Part shown: in pieces, positions 53,703 through 62,980 of the stretch
Layout of the letters: every line of letters starts with the position of its first letter
Position numbering within the stretch: position 1 is the first letter of the stretch
From: Chitinophagaceae bacterium C216
GTDB taxonomy: Bacteria; Bacteroidota; Bacteroidia; Chitinophagales; Chitinophagaceae
NCBI GenBank assembly: GCA_028485475.2
Contig: CP144143.1
Location: forward strand, 186,001 to 250,000
Length of the DNA: 64,000 nt
Direction of reading: 5' to 3'
The notes under the pieces: generated by a model
Databases searched by the model: none
The model's input: only the letters and a program-made list of their open reading frames with translations
Told to the model about the DNA's origin: nothing
Program-made: the position numbers and the translations under genes

Positions 53703-54464
53703 TGTTCATTAACAGCGACAAAATTCCTATCATTAGTTTTTACCAACGATCCACGGGTGCCATCCAACTTATATTTCTGTAAAAATGTTTGTTGTGGTGG
53801 TTGCGATACCCTTATCTCAGAGGGCGAATTTAGACTCAAAAAAGGGTAGAAAAAAATCTTTATTTCCAAACATTTTATATACAGAAAAAAGAAGGTTATT
53901 CACATGTTCAAGCTTTTATATATTTCGTACAATAATTGATATAGCAAAGATTCTATATTACAAATTATTGATATATTCACATTCTGTAATAATAGCAAAA
54001 ACCTCAAGCACCCTGATTTCCGATACTACAGCATCCGATGGTTTGCCAATCTATTTTTTACATGTCGTCGTGTTTATCACTCAATATACATCATTTAGGT
54101 GGATGTATAAACTACTATTTATGAAAACCCGTATTTACTAGGATTTATAGCATTCATCTACATCTTTAATAACATTCAAAAACATACAATGAGTACTCCG
54201 TTCATATACTCTCATTAAGTGCTATAAATATGTTCACATCACCATTCTTCACATTTTTAAACATCCCAAAGAGAATTATTTTGATAACGCTAGCTCTTAA
54301 GCTTGCCTCCTCACTCATCATTAGCGTGGACTCCTTCTTTCCAAAATTTAGAGAAGTTTTTGTTTTACCGTATTGCACTGCTTCGCAGCGCCCACTAGCA
54401 GCCAATTGCTTATCTTTGCGGCTCCCTGAAGGGATATCCTTCAAACAAAAACATATTTCAGAAG
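53703..54464. other. Long A/T-rich divergent intergenic region
   Basis: About 760 bp lie between dnaB and pheT. Short frames on both strands have low-complexity, unlikely protein composition and no recognisable domain. The pheT -7 box lies at 54411-54418 and a small CTGC/GCAG hairpin lies near 54378. No RNA gene is recognised. Confidence 0.55.
54411..54418 (+). promoter_or_regulatory. pheT promoter -7 element
   Basis: TATCTTTG matches TAnnTTTG exactly, 46 bp upstream of the pheT ATG. Confidence 0.5.
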
Positions 54465-56888
54465 ATGACTATTTCATATAATTGGCTAAGCGAGTATCTG
54501 CCGGAACCGGTGCAACCCGAAAGGCTGAGCCAGATTCTTACCTCAATAGGACTGGAAGTAGAAGCTGTAGAAACATACGAGTCGCATAAAGGAGGCTTGA
54601 AAGGCCTTGTTGTAGGTGAAGTGCTTACCTGCGAGAAGCATCCTAATGCAGATAAGCTGAAACTGACTACCGTGGATATTGGGTCTACAACCTTAAAAAT
54701 TGTGTGCGGAGCCCCTAATGTGGCAGCTGGACAAAAAGTAGTAGTAGCACCCGTAGGTGTAACAATATACCCCACCGACGGAGAACCCGTTACTATGAAG
54801 CGTGCTAAAATACGTGGCGAAGAAAGTGAAGGGATGATTTGTGCCGAAGACGAAATTGGGCTGGGAACCTCGCACGATGGTATTCTGGTATTGCCTGCTG
54901 ATGTCAAACCCGGCACGCCTGTAGCCAATTTATTTGAAATTTACAATGACACAATTTTCGAGATAGGGCTTACACCTAATCGTATGGATGCGATGAGCCA
55001 CTGGGGTGTAGCAAGAGATGTTGCTGCTTACTTAGCTCATCACGATAAGAAAACCGTTTCTCCCAAACTACCAGAAATTGCTAAACTTCCCCCCTTCAAA
55101 GGAAAAAGCCCTATTGAAGTATCGGTAGAAAATACGGCTGCTTGTCCTAGATACAGCGGTATCTGCATTAATAATGTAACTATCGGACCCAGCCCAGTAT
55201 GGCTGCAAAATAAACTTAAAGCCATCGGCGTTAAGTCTATTAATAACATTGTTGACATTACTAATTTTATCCTCCATGAAACCGGACAGCCTTTACATGC
55301 CTTCGATGCGGACAAGATTGTAGGCAATAAAGTCATTGTTAAAACGCTGCCGGAAGGCACACCTTTCGTTACGCTGGATGGCAAGGAAAGAAAACTATTG
55401 GCTTCCGACCTAATGATATGCAACGCCGAAACCGGCATGTGTATTGCCGGTGTATATGGTGGTGCTAATAGCGGGGTAACCGAAAGTACCAAAAACATTT
55501 TCTTGGAAAGTGCTTGTTTCGACAGTGTAAGCATTCGCAAAACATCCTTTGCCCATGGCTTAAGAACCGATGCGGCTACACGCTTCGAAAAAGGAACCGA
55601 TATTGCAGCCACTGTCGACGTGCTGAAAAGAGCTACCGCTCTTATATTGGAATTGTGTGGCGGTGAAATCGCATCAGATATTATCGATATCTATCCGGAA
55701 GAAAAACCCAAAACTTCCATCATTTTGAAATACCACTACCTCAAAAAGCTTAGTGGCAAAAACTATCATCCTGATGCAGTAAAAAAAATATTGAAAACAT
55801 TAGGATTTTCTATTGAGAAAGAAGATATCGATTCTTTAACCATCGAAGTACCGTATCACAAACCCGACATCAGTCTGCCCGCGGATATTGTGGAGGAAAT
55901 TCTACGTATAGATGGACTAGACAACATTCCTAATCCTAGCTCCATTACCATGACACCCGCAGTAGAGGAGCACTATGCAGCAGAACAACTAAAGGAAAAA
56001 GTAGCCTTTTACCTTGCTGGTCTCGGCTTTAATGAAATACTTACCAACTCCATCACTAATAAGGCTTATTTCTCCGAAGAAGAACTGGCTGCAGCAGTAA
56101 AAATGAAGAATAGCTTGAGCGCAGAATTGAACATTCTTCGGCCAAGGATGACGGAAACCGGTCTAGAAGTAGTTTCCTATAACCTCAACCGTAAAAATGA
56201 AAATCTAAAGCTGTTTGAATTTGGGAAAATTTATAGTGTCAATAACAAAGGGGCTTTTAACGAAACAGAACATCTCTGTTGCTATCTCACCGGAAAAAAA
56301 CACGCCGATTCTTGGAAAGGCAAAGCTCCGGCTAATGACCTATATACGCTCAAAGGAGTTGTAGAAAAAGTATTATATCTGACCGGCCTTACAAATTTCA
56401 CTTATCAAGAAACTAATGATCCCACCCTGCAGTATGGTCTGTCCTTATTGGCAGGAAAGGATGAAATCGGCCGATTAGGTTTAATTCATAAAAACAAACT
56501 TGCGCAATTTGACATTAAACAATCGGTATTTTTTGCCGACCTGAACTGGGAGCTGCTATTGAAAAAAGTAAAAAACCATCAAGTACAGTTTCAACCATTA
56601 CCCAAGTTCCCTTCAGTTCAGCGAGATATTGCAGTAGTCATCCCCAAATCGCTGCCTTATGCCGCAGTAGAAGAGCAGGTAAAAAAATTAAATCTTAAAA
56701 AACTACAATCCATCCAACTCTTCGATATTTTTGAAAGTGAAAAATTGGGCGCTGATAAAAAGTCGATTGCCATCAATTTCACCTTCCTGGACGAGGCAAA
56801 AACCCTTACCGATAGTGAAATTGACGGCTGGATGAACAAGATTATTCAAAGTTTGGAAAGAGATTTGCAGGCAGAAATAAGAAAATAA
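54465..56888 (+). CDS. pheT: Phenylalanine--tRNA ligase beta subunit
   Basis: The 807-residue beta subunit works with PheS as an (alpha-beta)2 enzyme charging tRNA-Phe and editing Tyr. Domains: OB-type tRNA-binding domain (about 40-155; VGEVLTCEKHPNADKLKLTTVDIG), B3/B4 editing region (about 210-385; NNIVDITNFILHETGQPLHAFDADKI), B5 (about 405-480; PADIVEEILRIDGLDNIP) and the C-terminal FDX-ACB domain (about 715-807; LPKFPSVQRDIAVVIP). It leads a group with the coiled-coil gene, zapA and rny. pheS is not in the window. Confidence 0.97.
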   Translation: MTISYNWLSEYLPEPVQPERLSQILTSIGLEVEAVETYESHKGGLKGLVVGEVLTCEKHPNADKLKLTTVDIGSTTLKIVCGAPNVAAGQKVVVAPVGVTIYPTDGEPVTMKRAKIRGEESEGMICAEDEIGLGTSHDGILVLPADVKPGTPVANLFEIYNDTIFEIGLTPNRMDAMSHWGVARDVAAYLAHHDKKTVSPKLPEIAKLPPFKGKSPIEVSVENTAACPRYSGICINNVTIGPSPVWLQNKLKAIGVKSINNIVDITNFILHETGQPLHAFDADKIVGNKVIVKTLPEGTPFVTLDGKERKLLASDLMICNAETGMCIAGVYGGANSGVTESTKNIFLESACFDSVSIRKTSFAHGLRTDAATRFEKGTDIAATVDVLKRATALILELCGGEIASDIIDIYPEEKPKTSIILKYHYLKKLSGKNYHPDAVKKILKTLGFSIEKEDIDSLTIEVPYHKPDISLPADIVEEILRIDGLDNIPNPSSITMTPAVEEHYAAEQLKEKVAFYLAGLGFNEILTNSITNKAYFSEEELAAAVKMKNSLSAELNILRPRMTETGLEVVSYNLNRKNENLKLFEFGKIYSVNNKGAFNETEHLCCYLTGKKHADSWKGKAPANDLYTLKGVVEKVLYLTGLTNFTYQETNDPTLQYGLSLLAGKDEIGRLGLIHKNKLAQFDIKQSVFFADLNWELLLKKVKNHQVQFQPLPKFPSVQRDIAVVIPKSLPYAAVEEQVKKLNLKKLQSIQLFDIFESEKLGADKKSIAINFTFLDEAKTLTDSEIDGWMNKIIQSLERDLQAEIRK

Positions 56889-56946
56889 TGGCAGTAGTGC
56901 ATGCAGCCCTTGTTGGAGGATGCACTACTCCTTAAAATACAAGCCT

Positions 56947-57237
56947 ATGTCCGAAGTTCTTGAAAACAAAATAAAAGACATACAGGAAAAGCTGCAATTA
57001 CTCCTAAAACAGCATGCTGCCTTAAAAAAAGAGAACCAGCAGTTAAAAGACGCGCTGGCGGAGGCCCGTCAGCAAGTAACCGAAGCCTCTAAGCTGGCTG
57101 AATCTCTACAACATCAGCTGGATGCCCGTAAGTACAGCCAGGCCTTAATGGATCCTGAAGAAAAGAAAGCCTTTGAAAAAAAGATCAACGGGTATATCAA
57201 GGAAATAGATAAGTGTATTGCACTGCTTAGTGTATAA
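56947..57237 (+). CDS. Small coiled-coil protein
   Basis: A 96-residue protein from the ATG at 56947 (MSEVLENKIKDI), almost entirely a coiled coil (heptads KIKDIQEKLQLLLKQHAALKKENQQLKDAL) with a C-terminal helix (MDPEEKKAFEKKINGYIKEIDKCIALL). No function is assigned. It lies between pheT and zapA, and the pairing with zapA suggests a role near the division ring (inference). Confidence 0.78.
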   Translation: MSEVLENKIKDIQEKLQLLLKQHAALKKENQQLKDALAEARQQVTEASKLAESLQHQLDARKYSQALMDPEEKKAFEKKINGYIKEIDKCIALLSV

Positions 57238-57279
57238 TGTCCGGTATTACAAGATTTGTAATCACTTTAACCCACTGCC

Positions 57280-57576
57280 ATGGAACAAAAAAATCTCATC
57301 CCTGCAAATATCAATATTGCCGATAGAATTTACCGGGTACAGATGCTCCCCGACGATGAACAGGTTGTAAGACAATCTGTAAAGCTTATCAATGATAAAA
57401 TAATGGAGTTCAAAACCACCATCCCCGGAAAAGATATGCAGGATTATCTTTCCATGGTACTGGTGTGGTTTGTAACCGAAAGCGCCAATAAGTCCGTATC
57501 CCTTGCCAATGAAAGCCTACTTTTATCTCAATTACAACAAATCGAATCGGTTATTGAGGAAGAACTGGAAAAATAA
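57280..57576 (+). CDS. zapA: Cell division protein ZapA
   Basis: A 98-residue ZapA: N-terminal beta region (IPANINIADRIYRVQMLPDDEQVVRQSVKLINDKI) and a C-terminal helix forming the dimer/tetramer coiled coil. It bundles FtsZ filaments at mid-cell. It follows the coiled-coil gene by 42 bp. A 6S-like RNA candidate lies just downstream, as in proteobacterial zapA-ssrS pairs. Confidence 0.88.
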   Translation: MEQKNLIPANINIADRIYRVQMLPDDEQVVRQSVKLINDKIMEFKTTIPGKDMQDYLSMVLVWFVTESANKSVSLANESLLLSQLQQIESVIEEELEK

Positions 57577-57595
57577 ATACCGTAACCATAACCGT

Positions 57596-57712
57596 TAAAA
57601 GAGCCTTTCTTTTTTACCCTCACACCTTCGCAGCGTCTTCAGCAATGGAAAAACGAGGAGTATTGAAGCCAAATTCTAATCCTCTCCCTTATTCCAAGAA
57701 GTAAGGTTGGGC
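57596..57712 (+). ncRNA. ssrS: 6S RNA candidate downstream of zapA
   Basis: An outer stem CCTTTCTT (57604-57611)/AAGTAAGG (57699-57706) and an inner hairpin (CTTC, CAAT at 57637-57646 against ATTG, AAG at 57662-57668) enclose two single-stranded sides of about 26 nt each. A large symmetrical bubble between stems is the architecture of 6S RNA, which mimics an open promoter and binds RNA polymerase. The position after zapA agrees. The ends are approximate. Confidence 0.42.
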
Positions 57713-57736
57713 ACATATTAAATCCCAAATTTATTT

Positions 57737-57771
57737 TATCTTCGCCCACTGCCATAAGTGTCGTGGTAGTG
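57737..57771 (+). promoter_or_regulatory. rny promoter -7 variant and leader hairpin
   Basis: TATCTTCG (57737-57744) is a TAnnTTYG-type -7 box. CACTGCCA (57747-57754) pairs with TGGTAGTG (57764-57771) with one wobble in the leader, 60 bp upstream of the rny ATG. Confidence 0.4.
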
Positions 57772-57830
57772 ACGTAATTTTATATAGATAGGTAGTATTA
57801 TTTGTTAAGAAAATTTAAAAATGAATTTTA

Positions 57831-59396
57831 ATGGATCCCATAATAAGTTTTGTTATAGTGGCTGTGGTTGCCCTACTGGTTGGCATTATAGCGGGTAAAT
57901 TTATTTTTGCTAAAAGCACAAAAGAAAAGATTCAGGAAGCGGAATTAAAAGCGCAAACTATCATAAAAGAGGCTGAATTAAGAGCTGAAAATATTAGAAA
58001 AGAAAAAGAATTACAGGCGAAGGAAAAAATCGTTTCTTTAAAATCAGCTCATGATAAAGAAGTAAATGAGCGCAATCGCAAACTTGCCGAAACCGAAAAC
58101 CGCATTAGACAAAGAGAACAGCTGTTAATTCAAAAAGAATTGACGCTGGAAAAACAGGTTAAAGACAACGACGTTATTAAGGAAAACCTTAACAAACAAA
58201 TCGAAATCGTCAATAAAAAACGCACAGAGCTGGAGAAACACCAGGAAGAACATATCCGGCGTCTGGAAAAAATTGCTTCGCTTACTGCAGAAGAAGCCAA
58301 AAGCCAACTGATAGAAACTCTTAAAAACGAAGCAATAACACAGGCAATCGGCATTCAGCAGGAAATTATTGACGAGGCAAAACAGAAAGCAAATAAAGAA
58401 GCCCGTAAAATTATTATTCAAACCATTCAGCGTACTGCTGCGGAACAAGCCATTGAAAACTCAATTACCGTTTTCAATCTGGAAAGTGATGAGGTAAAAG
58501 GACAAATTATCGGTCGTGAAGGTCGTAATATTCGTGCGTTGGAAGCCGCTACTGGAGTAGACCTGATTGTGGACGATACCCCAGAAGCTATTTTATTGTC
58601 CTGCTTTGACCCGCTTCGCCGTGAGATTGCCCGACTTAGTTTACAACGCTTGGTGACAGATGGTCGTATCCACCCGGCACGCATCGAGGAAGTGGTAGAA
58701 AAAACCCGCAAACAGATCGAAGAACAGGTAATGGAAATCGGCGAACGCACCGTTATCGATTTAGGCATTCACGGTCTGCATAAAGAACTGGTAAGAATGG
58801 TAGGGCGCATGCGCTATCGTTCTTCATACGGACAAAATCTGCTCATGCACAGCCGTGAAACTGCTAATCTTTGTGCTACGATGGCTGCCGAGCTGGGATT
58901 GAACCCCAAACTGGCTAAACGCGCCGGTTTATTACACGATATTGGTAAAGTACCTGATGAAGAAAGCGAGCTGAGCCACGCACTGCTGGGTGCTAAGTTG
59001 GCCGAAAAATATGGCGAAAGCCCTGCAGTGGTAAATGCCATTGCCGCTCACCACGATGAAGTGGAAATGAAATACATTATTGCTCCTATTGTGCAGGCTT
59101 GCGACGCCATTAGTGGTGCCCGTCCGGGAGCCCGCCGCGAAATTATGCAGCAATATCTGCAACGCATTAAAGACCTCGAAAATCTCGCTGTAAGCTATCC
59201 AGGTGTAGAAAAAGCTTACGCAATTCAAGCGGGACGCGAGCTGCGTGTTATTGTAGAATCGGACAAAGTAACTGACCAAGATAGTGACAGGCTCTCCTTC
59301 GAGATTGCACAAAGAATTCAGTCGGAAATGACCTTCCCCGGACAAATAAAAGTTACTGTCATCCGCGAGAAGAGAGCTGTAAACGTGGCCAGATAA
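57831..59396 (+). CDS. rny: Ribonuclease Y
   Basis: A 521-residue membrane-anchored endoribonuclease that starts mRNA decay. One N-terminal helix (about 3-26) is followed by a long coiled coil (about 30-205), a KH domain (about 210-275; [26 protein letters not shown]) and an HD domain (about 330-430; [31 protein letters not shown]). Size and order are typical. It has its own promoter-like box and a strong terminator. Confidence 0.96.
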   Translation: MDPIISFVIVAVVALLVGIIAGKFIFAKSTKEKIQEAELKAQTIIKEAELRAENIRKEKELQAKEKIVSLKSAHDKEVNERNRKLAETENRIRQREQLLIQKELTLEKQVKDNDVIKENLNKQIEIVNKKRTELEKHQEEHIRRLEKIASLTAEEAKSQLIETLKNEAITQAIGIQQEIIDEAKQKANKEARKIIIQTIQRTAAEQAIENSITVFNLESDEVKGQIIGREGRNIRALEAATGVDLIVDDTPEAILLSCFDPLRREIARLSLQRLVTDGRIHPARIEEVVEKTRKQIEEQVMEIGERTVIDLGIHGLHKELVRMVGRMRYRSSYGQNLLMHSRETANLCATMAAELGLNPKLAKRAGLLHDIGKVPDEESELSHALLGAKLAEKYGESPAVVNAIAAHHDEVEMKYIIAPIVQACDAISGARPGARREIMQQYLQRIKDLENLAVSYPGVEKAYAIQAGRELRVIVESDKVTDQDSDRLSFEIAQRIQSEMTFPGQIKVTVIREKRAVNVAR

Positions 59397-59429
59397 TTTA
59401 TTCAGACCGTCAAATAAAAAAATATATCA

Positions 59430-59460
59430 AAAGAGGAGCTTAAAGCTCCTCTTTCTTTTT
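59430..59460. terminator. Intrinsic terminator of rny
   Basis: AAAGAGGAGC pairs exactly with GCTCCTCTTT around TTAAA, followed by CTTTTT. It lies between rny and the convergent secreted-protein gene. Confidence 0.9.
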
Positions 59461-59468
59461 ATGCAGTA

Positions 59469-60626
59469 TCATTGTTGCTCGGTTCTACTACTCGCTAGCC
59501 TATACATTTCATGTTCCAGCAATAATGCCAAATAGTACGCACGACATTTATAATAAAAATTGATTTTGCGGCTTTTGGCAAAAATTCCCTTAATAGGATT
59601 AGGAAACACAGATGTCATATTGGCTACAAAAAAATAAAAATCGTCCAAATCTTGCTCCAAAAGCTGTATACGCGTTAATACAGGCACTCCTAACCTGAGT
59701 AATGAAGTTTGCAATAACACAGCTCGCATCCCGGCGTTTGTTTTTAATAATTCTTTTTGAATATCCCTAATCAGTAAGGGTTTCAAAGCAGCTAGTTCAG
59801 GCAATTGAGGATGTGCAGCCACCAAACGCGATAGATGGTATAAAATAATCGCCGCATCTTGATAATGCGGTGCCACATAAGGCGGTCGCTTTATATGCAA
59901 GCCTGCTCGTACCATATCGCTAATGAGGTGGATGGTGGCGCTATCATGTGCCCCTAATGGAAACCCATTATCCAGCACAAATCTCAGCCCATTTGCCTGT
60001 ACACAGATGTCAAAATCTATTGGCATGTTTTTGCCAAACCAGGTAGCATAGGCTTTACGATTCTTATAGCGCTTGTAGGTATTTCTAATACGTAAGGTAT
60101 TGCCATTAGCATGGCGAGCGATCAACTGTTTGACGGCCTGTTTAAGGCTGTCGGGAAAATCAGCAGAAAGGTAAATAATGGCCGTATCATCTAAGTCATC
60201 GGGCAAAATATATTTGCTTCTGCTGGAAAAATATTTACTGTTAGGAAAGTGCCTAGAAGGATTCGTCTGCCAAAAATTGTAAGTGGGCCCTCCTTCTTTG
60301 TTTCTGTATAAAGGATAATTAACAATTGCACGCGCTGCAATGCTGTCTACCAATTGCTGATTTTGCAAGGATAGTGCATCGCGAATGCTTTTCAAAGTCC
60401 ATACAATAAGACCGGTAAAAAATATATTATCATCTTCTTTTTCGTTATACCGAAATCCTAAATAACAACGTTGGGAAGGAAACAAGCCAGCATTATAATA
60501 AATATCCGACTTACTTTTCTGCAAGCCTACAATAGCATTTAACAAAGAATCTACATAAGCATTCTGGCCCCGAATAGTCGGGGTTATTGATAATATCCAT
60601 ACGAGAATCCAACAAATTCGTAACAT
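59469..60626 (-). CDS. Secreted protein of unknown function with a DLDDTA motif
   Basis: A 385-residue protein with a signal peptide (1-20, ending IRGQ). It is rich in helices, and the spacing of helix pairs suggests an alpha/alpha-toroid. At about residue 142 it reads YILPDDLDDTAIIYLS; D-x-DDTA is the acid motif of class II terpene cyclases, but those are normally not exported and other cyclase motifs (QW repeats) are missing. I do not recognise a family and assign no activity. It is monocistronic, convergent with rny. Confidence 0.6.
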   Translation of the reverse strand: MLRICWILVWILSITPTIRGQNAYVDSLLNAIVGLQKSKSDIYYNAGLFPSQRCYLGFRYNEKEDDNIFFTGLIVWTLKSIRDALSLQNQQLVDSIAARAIVNYPLYRNKEGGPTYNFWQTNPSRHFPNSKYFSSRSKYILPDDLDDTAIIYLSADFPDSLKQAVKQLIARHANGNTLRIRNTYKRYKNRKAYATWFGKNMPIDFDICVQANGLRFVLDNGFPLGAHDSATIHLISDMVRAGLHIKRPPYVAPHYQDAAIILYHLSRLVAAHPQLPELAALKPLLIRDIQKELLKTNAGMRAVLLQTSLLRLGVPVLTRIQLLEQDLDDFYFFVANMTSVFPNPIKGIFAKSRKINFYYKCRAYYLALLLEHEMYRLASSRTEQQ

Positions 60627-60862
60627 GCTTTGTTATTGTGTGATAATCTTACAAAAGTACATTACGGGAAAGCGTTTCGGCATCACACAGTGTGTATATT
60701 TTATTTCAGCAATTAATTTAAATTGAATAATATTGCCGCTCTAACCGGTGCAGAATTATATTCTCTTCCTTCATTACCGAATATCTGAAAAACCGTGAAC
60801 AGAATATTCTATCTGCATAATTATTTATTCCGATGCTTGCCCGATAAAAATGAGCATAAAAT

Positions 60863-62104
60863 ATGAAGGGCAATAACAAAGCTGTAAAAATATTCATTCT
60901 AGGATTGTTGAGTGCAATCGGCCCCTTTTCGATCGACATGTATTTGCCGGGGTTCCCCAGTATTGCTAAAGAATTAAATACGGATGTAAGTAATATATCC
61001 TTGACGCTTTCCAGCTTTTTCATCGGTATTTCATCCGGCCAGTTGATTTACGGCCCCTTATTGGACAAATATGGTCGTAAAAAACCGCTGTATTTCGGGC
61101 TCTCGCTTTACATTCTTGCTACACTCGGTTGTGCACTGGCCACTTCGGTACATATGCTTATAGGGTTACGTTTTCTACAGGCTATTGGAGGTTGTGTGGG
61201 TATGGTAGCTTCAAGGGCCATGGTACGTGACCTGTTTGATGTGGAAGAAAATGCAAAAATCTTTTCCCTTTTGATGCTGGTGGTAGGAGTATCACCTATT
61301 ATAGCCCCTACATTAGGTGGTTATATTACTGCAGTATTGGGCTGGAGGTATGTTTTCGGAGCGCTAGTGCTCATTGGTGTAATAATTCTGGTGCTTTGCA
61401 TCACCATCTTGCCAGAAAGCAAAAAGCCTAACCCCAATTATTCTTTGGCTCCTAAGGCTATTTTAGGAAAATTTGCTGACGTGTTCAGACAATCGCAGTT
61501 CGTTATTTATGCGATAACCGGAGCTTTTACGGCTGCAGGCTTGTATGCCTACATCGCCGGTTCGCCACATGTTTTTATGGAAATCTTTGGGGCCAGCGAG
61601 GAGCAATACGGGTGGATATTTTCCATTGTTGCGGGCGGGTTGATATTAGCAACTCAGATCAACGCACAAATATTAAGGTTCACTACCAGCCAAAAAATCG
61701 TGCCCCGTGCCATTCTGCTGCAATGCTTTACCGGATTATTGCTGTTGGCAGGATTCATATGGCATTGGTGGGGACTTAACAGCAGCGTGGTAATTTGCTG
61801 TATTTTTCTGGCCTGCCAAGGCTTTACTTTCCCCAACGCTTCGGCCATTGCCATAGCCCCTTTCGAGCAGAATGCAGGTAGCGCATCGGCCCTGATGGGA
61901 TGTATTCAGATGTTAGCCGGTACACTTTCCTCGGCACTGGTAAGTATTTTTCACAACGAAACTGCCATTCCCATGGCATTTGTAATGGCTTTATGCGCCT
62001 TTACGGCCCTGACGGTACTGGTTACGGGTAAGCGCATCGTAAAATATAAATGCAGTCAGCAACAGGTCGAAAAAAAGAGTACCGAAATGCTGAGCGAGAT
62101 ATAA
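60863..62104 (+). CDS. Bcr/CflA-family MFS multidrug exporter
   Basis: A 413-residue permease with about 12 membrane helices. The Bcr/CflA signature is clear: GPFSIDMYLPGFPSIAKEL near the N-terminus, GQLIYGPLLDKYGRKKPL (motif A) and FLQAIGGCVGMVASRAMVRDLF. The family exports drugs, sulfonamides, bicyclomycin or amino acids including cysteine. The substrate here is unknown. No regulator is adjacent. The ATG at 60863 fits the family start. Confidence 0.92.
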   Translation: MKGNNKAVKIFILGLLSAIGPFSIDMYLPGFPSIAKELNTDVSNISLTLSSFFIGISSGQLIYGPLLDKYGRKKPLYFGLSLYILATLGCALATSVHMLIGLRFLQAIGGCVGMVASRAMVRDLFDVEENAKIFSLLMLVVGVSPIIAPTLGGYITAVLGWRYVFGALVLIGVIILVLCITILPESKKPNPNYSLAPKAILGKFADVFRQSQFVIYAITGAFTAAGLYAYIAGSPHVFMEIFGASEEQYGWIFSIVAGGLILATQINAQILRFTTSQKIVPRAILLQCFTGLLLLAGFIWHWWGLNSSVVICCIFLACQGFTFPNASAIAIAPFEQNAGSASALMGCIQMLAGTLSSALVSIFHNETAIPMAFVMALCAFTALTVLVTGKRIVKYKCSQQQVEKKSTEMLSEI

Positions 62105-62163
62105 AAACACCCTCTCAGCAAAAAGTTTTTATCACAGGGGGTGGATTTTTGATAAATTCCCCT

Positions 62164-62171
62164 TACCTTTG
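62164..62171 (+). promoter_or_regulatory. rplS promoter -7 element
   Basis: TACCTTTG matches TAnnTTTG exactly, 20 bp upstream of the rplS ATG. No good -33 box is seen at the usual spacing. Confidence 0.55.
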
Positions 62172-62191
62172 CAGTCCTTAAAAATAAAGTT

Positions 62192-62569
62192 ATGAGCAGC
62201 GCAGTAGCTTTCGTTCATGAGCAATTGACTCAAAAAAAGAACTTCCCCGCTTTCAAAGCAGGTGATAATATTACTGTAAATTACAGAATTATAGAAGGAA
62301 ATAAAGAGCGTATCCAGTCTTTCAAAGGTGATGTGATTAAAAAACAAGGAACTGGAAGTACTGCTACCTTTACTGTAAGAAAAATTTCTGATGGTATCGG
62401 AGTAGAAAGAGTATTCCCTTACGCTTCTCCTAATATTGAATCCATCGTAGTTAATAAAGTAGGGCAAGTACATAGAGCTAAACTTTACTACCAAAGAAAA
62501 AGAAGTGGTAAGAGCGCTCGTATTCGTGAAAAACGTATGGCAGTTGCTGCTGCAGCTGATAAAGCATAA
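62192..62569 (+). CDS. rplS: 50S ribosomal protein L19
   Basis: A 125-residue L19 at the subunit interface of the ribosome. It has the family core FKAGDNITVNYRIIEGNKERIQSFKGDVIKK and GVERVFPYASPNIESI, ending with the basic KLYYQRKRSGKSARIREKR and a short Ala-rich tail. It is monocistronic with its own promoter and terminator, not in a trmD operon as in many bacteria. Confidence 0.97.
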   Translation: MSSAVAFVHEQLTQKKNFPAFKAGDNITVNYRIIEGNKERIQSFKGDVIKKQGTGSTATFTVRKISDGIGVERVFPYASPNIESIVVNKVGQVHRAKLYYQRKRSGKSARIREKRMAVAAAADKA

Positions 62570-62596
62570 ATCAGTTTTAAAATATTATAAATCTCA

Positions 62597-62629
62597 TATA
62601 AAAATCCCGCTTAATGCGGGATTTTTATA
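62597..62629 (+). terminator. Intrinsic terminator of rplS
   Basis: TATAAAAATCCCGC pairs exactly with GCGGGATTTTTATA around TTAAT. Confidence 0.92.
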
Positions 62630-62694
62630 TATAGGATTGTTGACTATTTGAAAATTTTTAAAATACTAAACAACCGGCATAGCCATTCTTCTCG

Positions 62695-62702
62695 TATCTT
62701 TG
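62695..62702 (+). promoter_or_regulatory. tatA promoter -7 element
   Basis: TATCTTTG matches TAnnTTTG exactly, 19 bp upstream of the tatA ATG. Confidence 0.5.
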
Positions 62703-62721
62703 ATAACTAATTTTATCAATC

Positions 62722-62934
62722 ATGACAAGTGTTCAACTTTTAGCTTTAGGTACTAACGAGGTTATTATCATTGCAATAATTGTGTTACTGTTATTCGGTG
62801 GCCGTAAAATTCCCGAGCTGATGAGAGGGTTGGGTAAAGGCGTGCGTGAGTTCAACGACGCTAAGGATAATGTAAAGAGAGAGCTGGAAGAAACAGCCAA
62901 TACTATTTCTAGCGAACCTAAAAAGCCTGAATAA
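62722..62934 (+). CDS. tatA: Twin-arginine translocase subunit TatA
   Basis: A 70-residue TatA/E: one N-terminal membrane helix ([16 protein letters not shown]), the hinge [16 protein letters not shown] and an amphipathic helix ending in a charged tail. It polymerises to form the Tat protein-conducting path for folded proteins. Two Tat-type signal peptides occur in the window (29454-31666), so the substrates exist. tatC is not adjacent. gatA follows 46 bp downstream. Confidence 0.93.
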   Translation: MTSVQLLALGTNEVIIIAIIVLLLFGGRKIPELMRGLGKGVREFNDAKDNVKRELEETANTISSEPKKPE

Positions 62935-62980
62935 CAGTATTCTATTTCGTTTATTTTATTGACTTTCAAAGCATAACCTC

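Noticed and set aside
53785-54481. Open frames on both strands between dnaB and pheT
   Set aside because: Composition is low-complexity and A/T-driven, no domain or signal peptide is convincing, and frames overlap one another and the pheT start.
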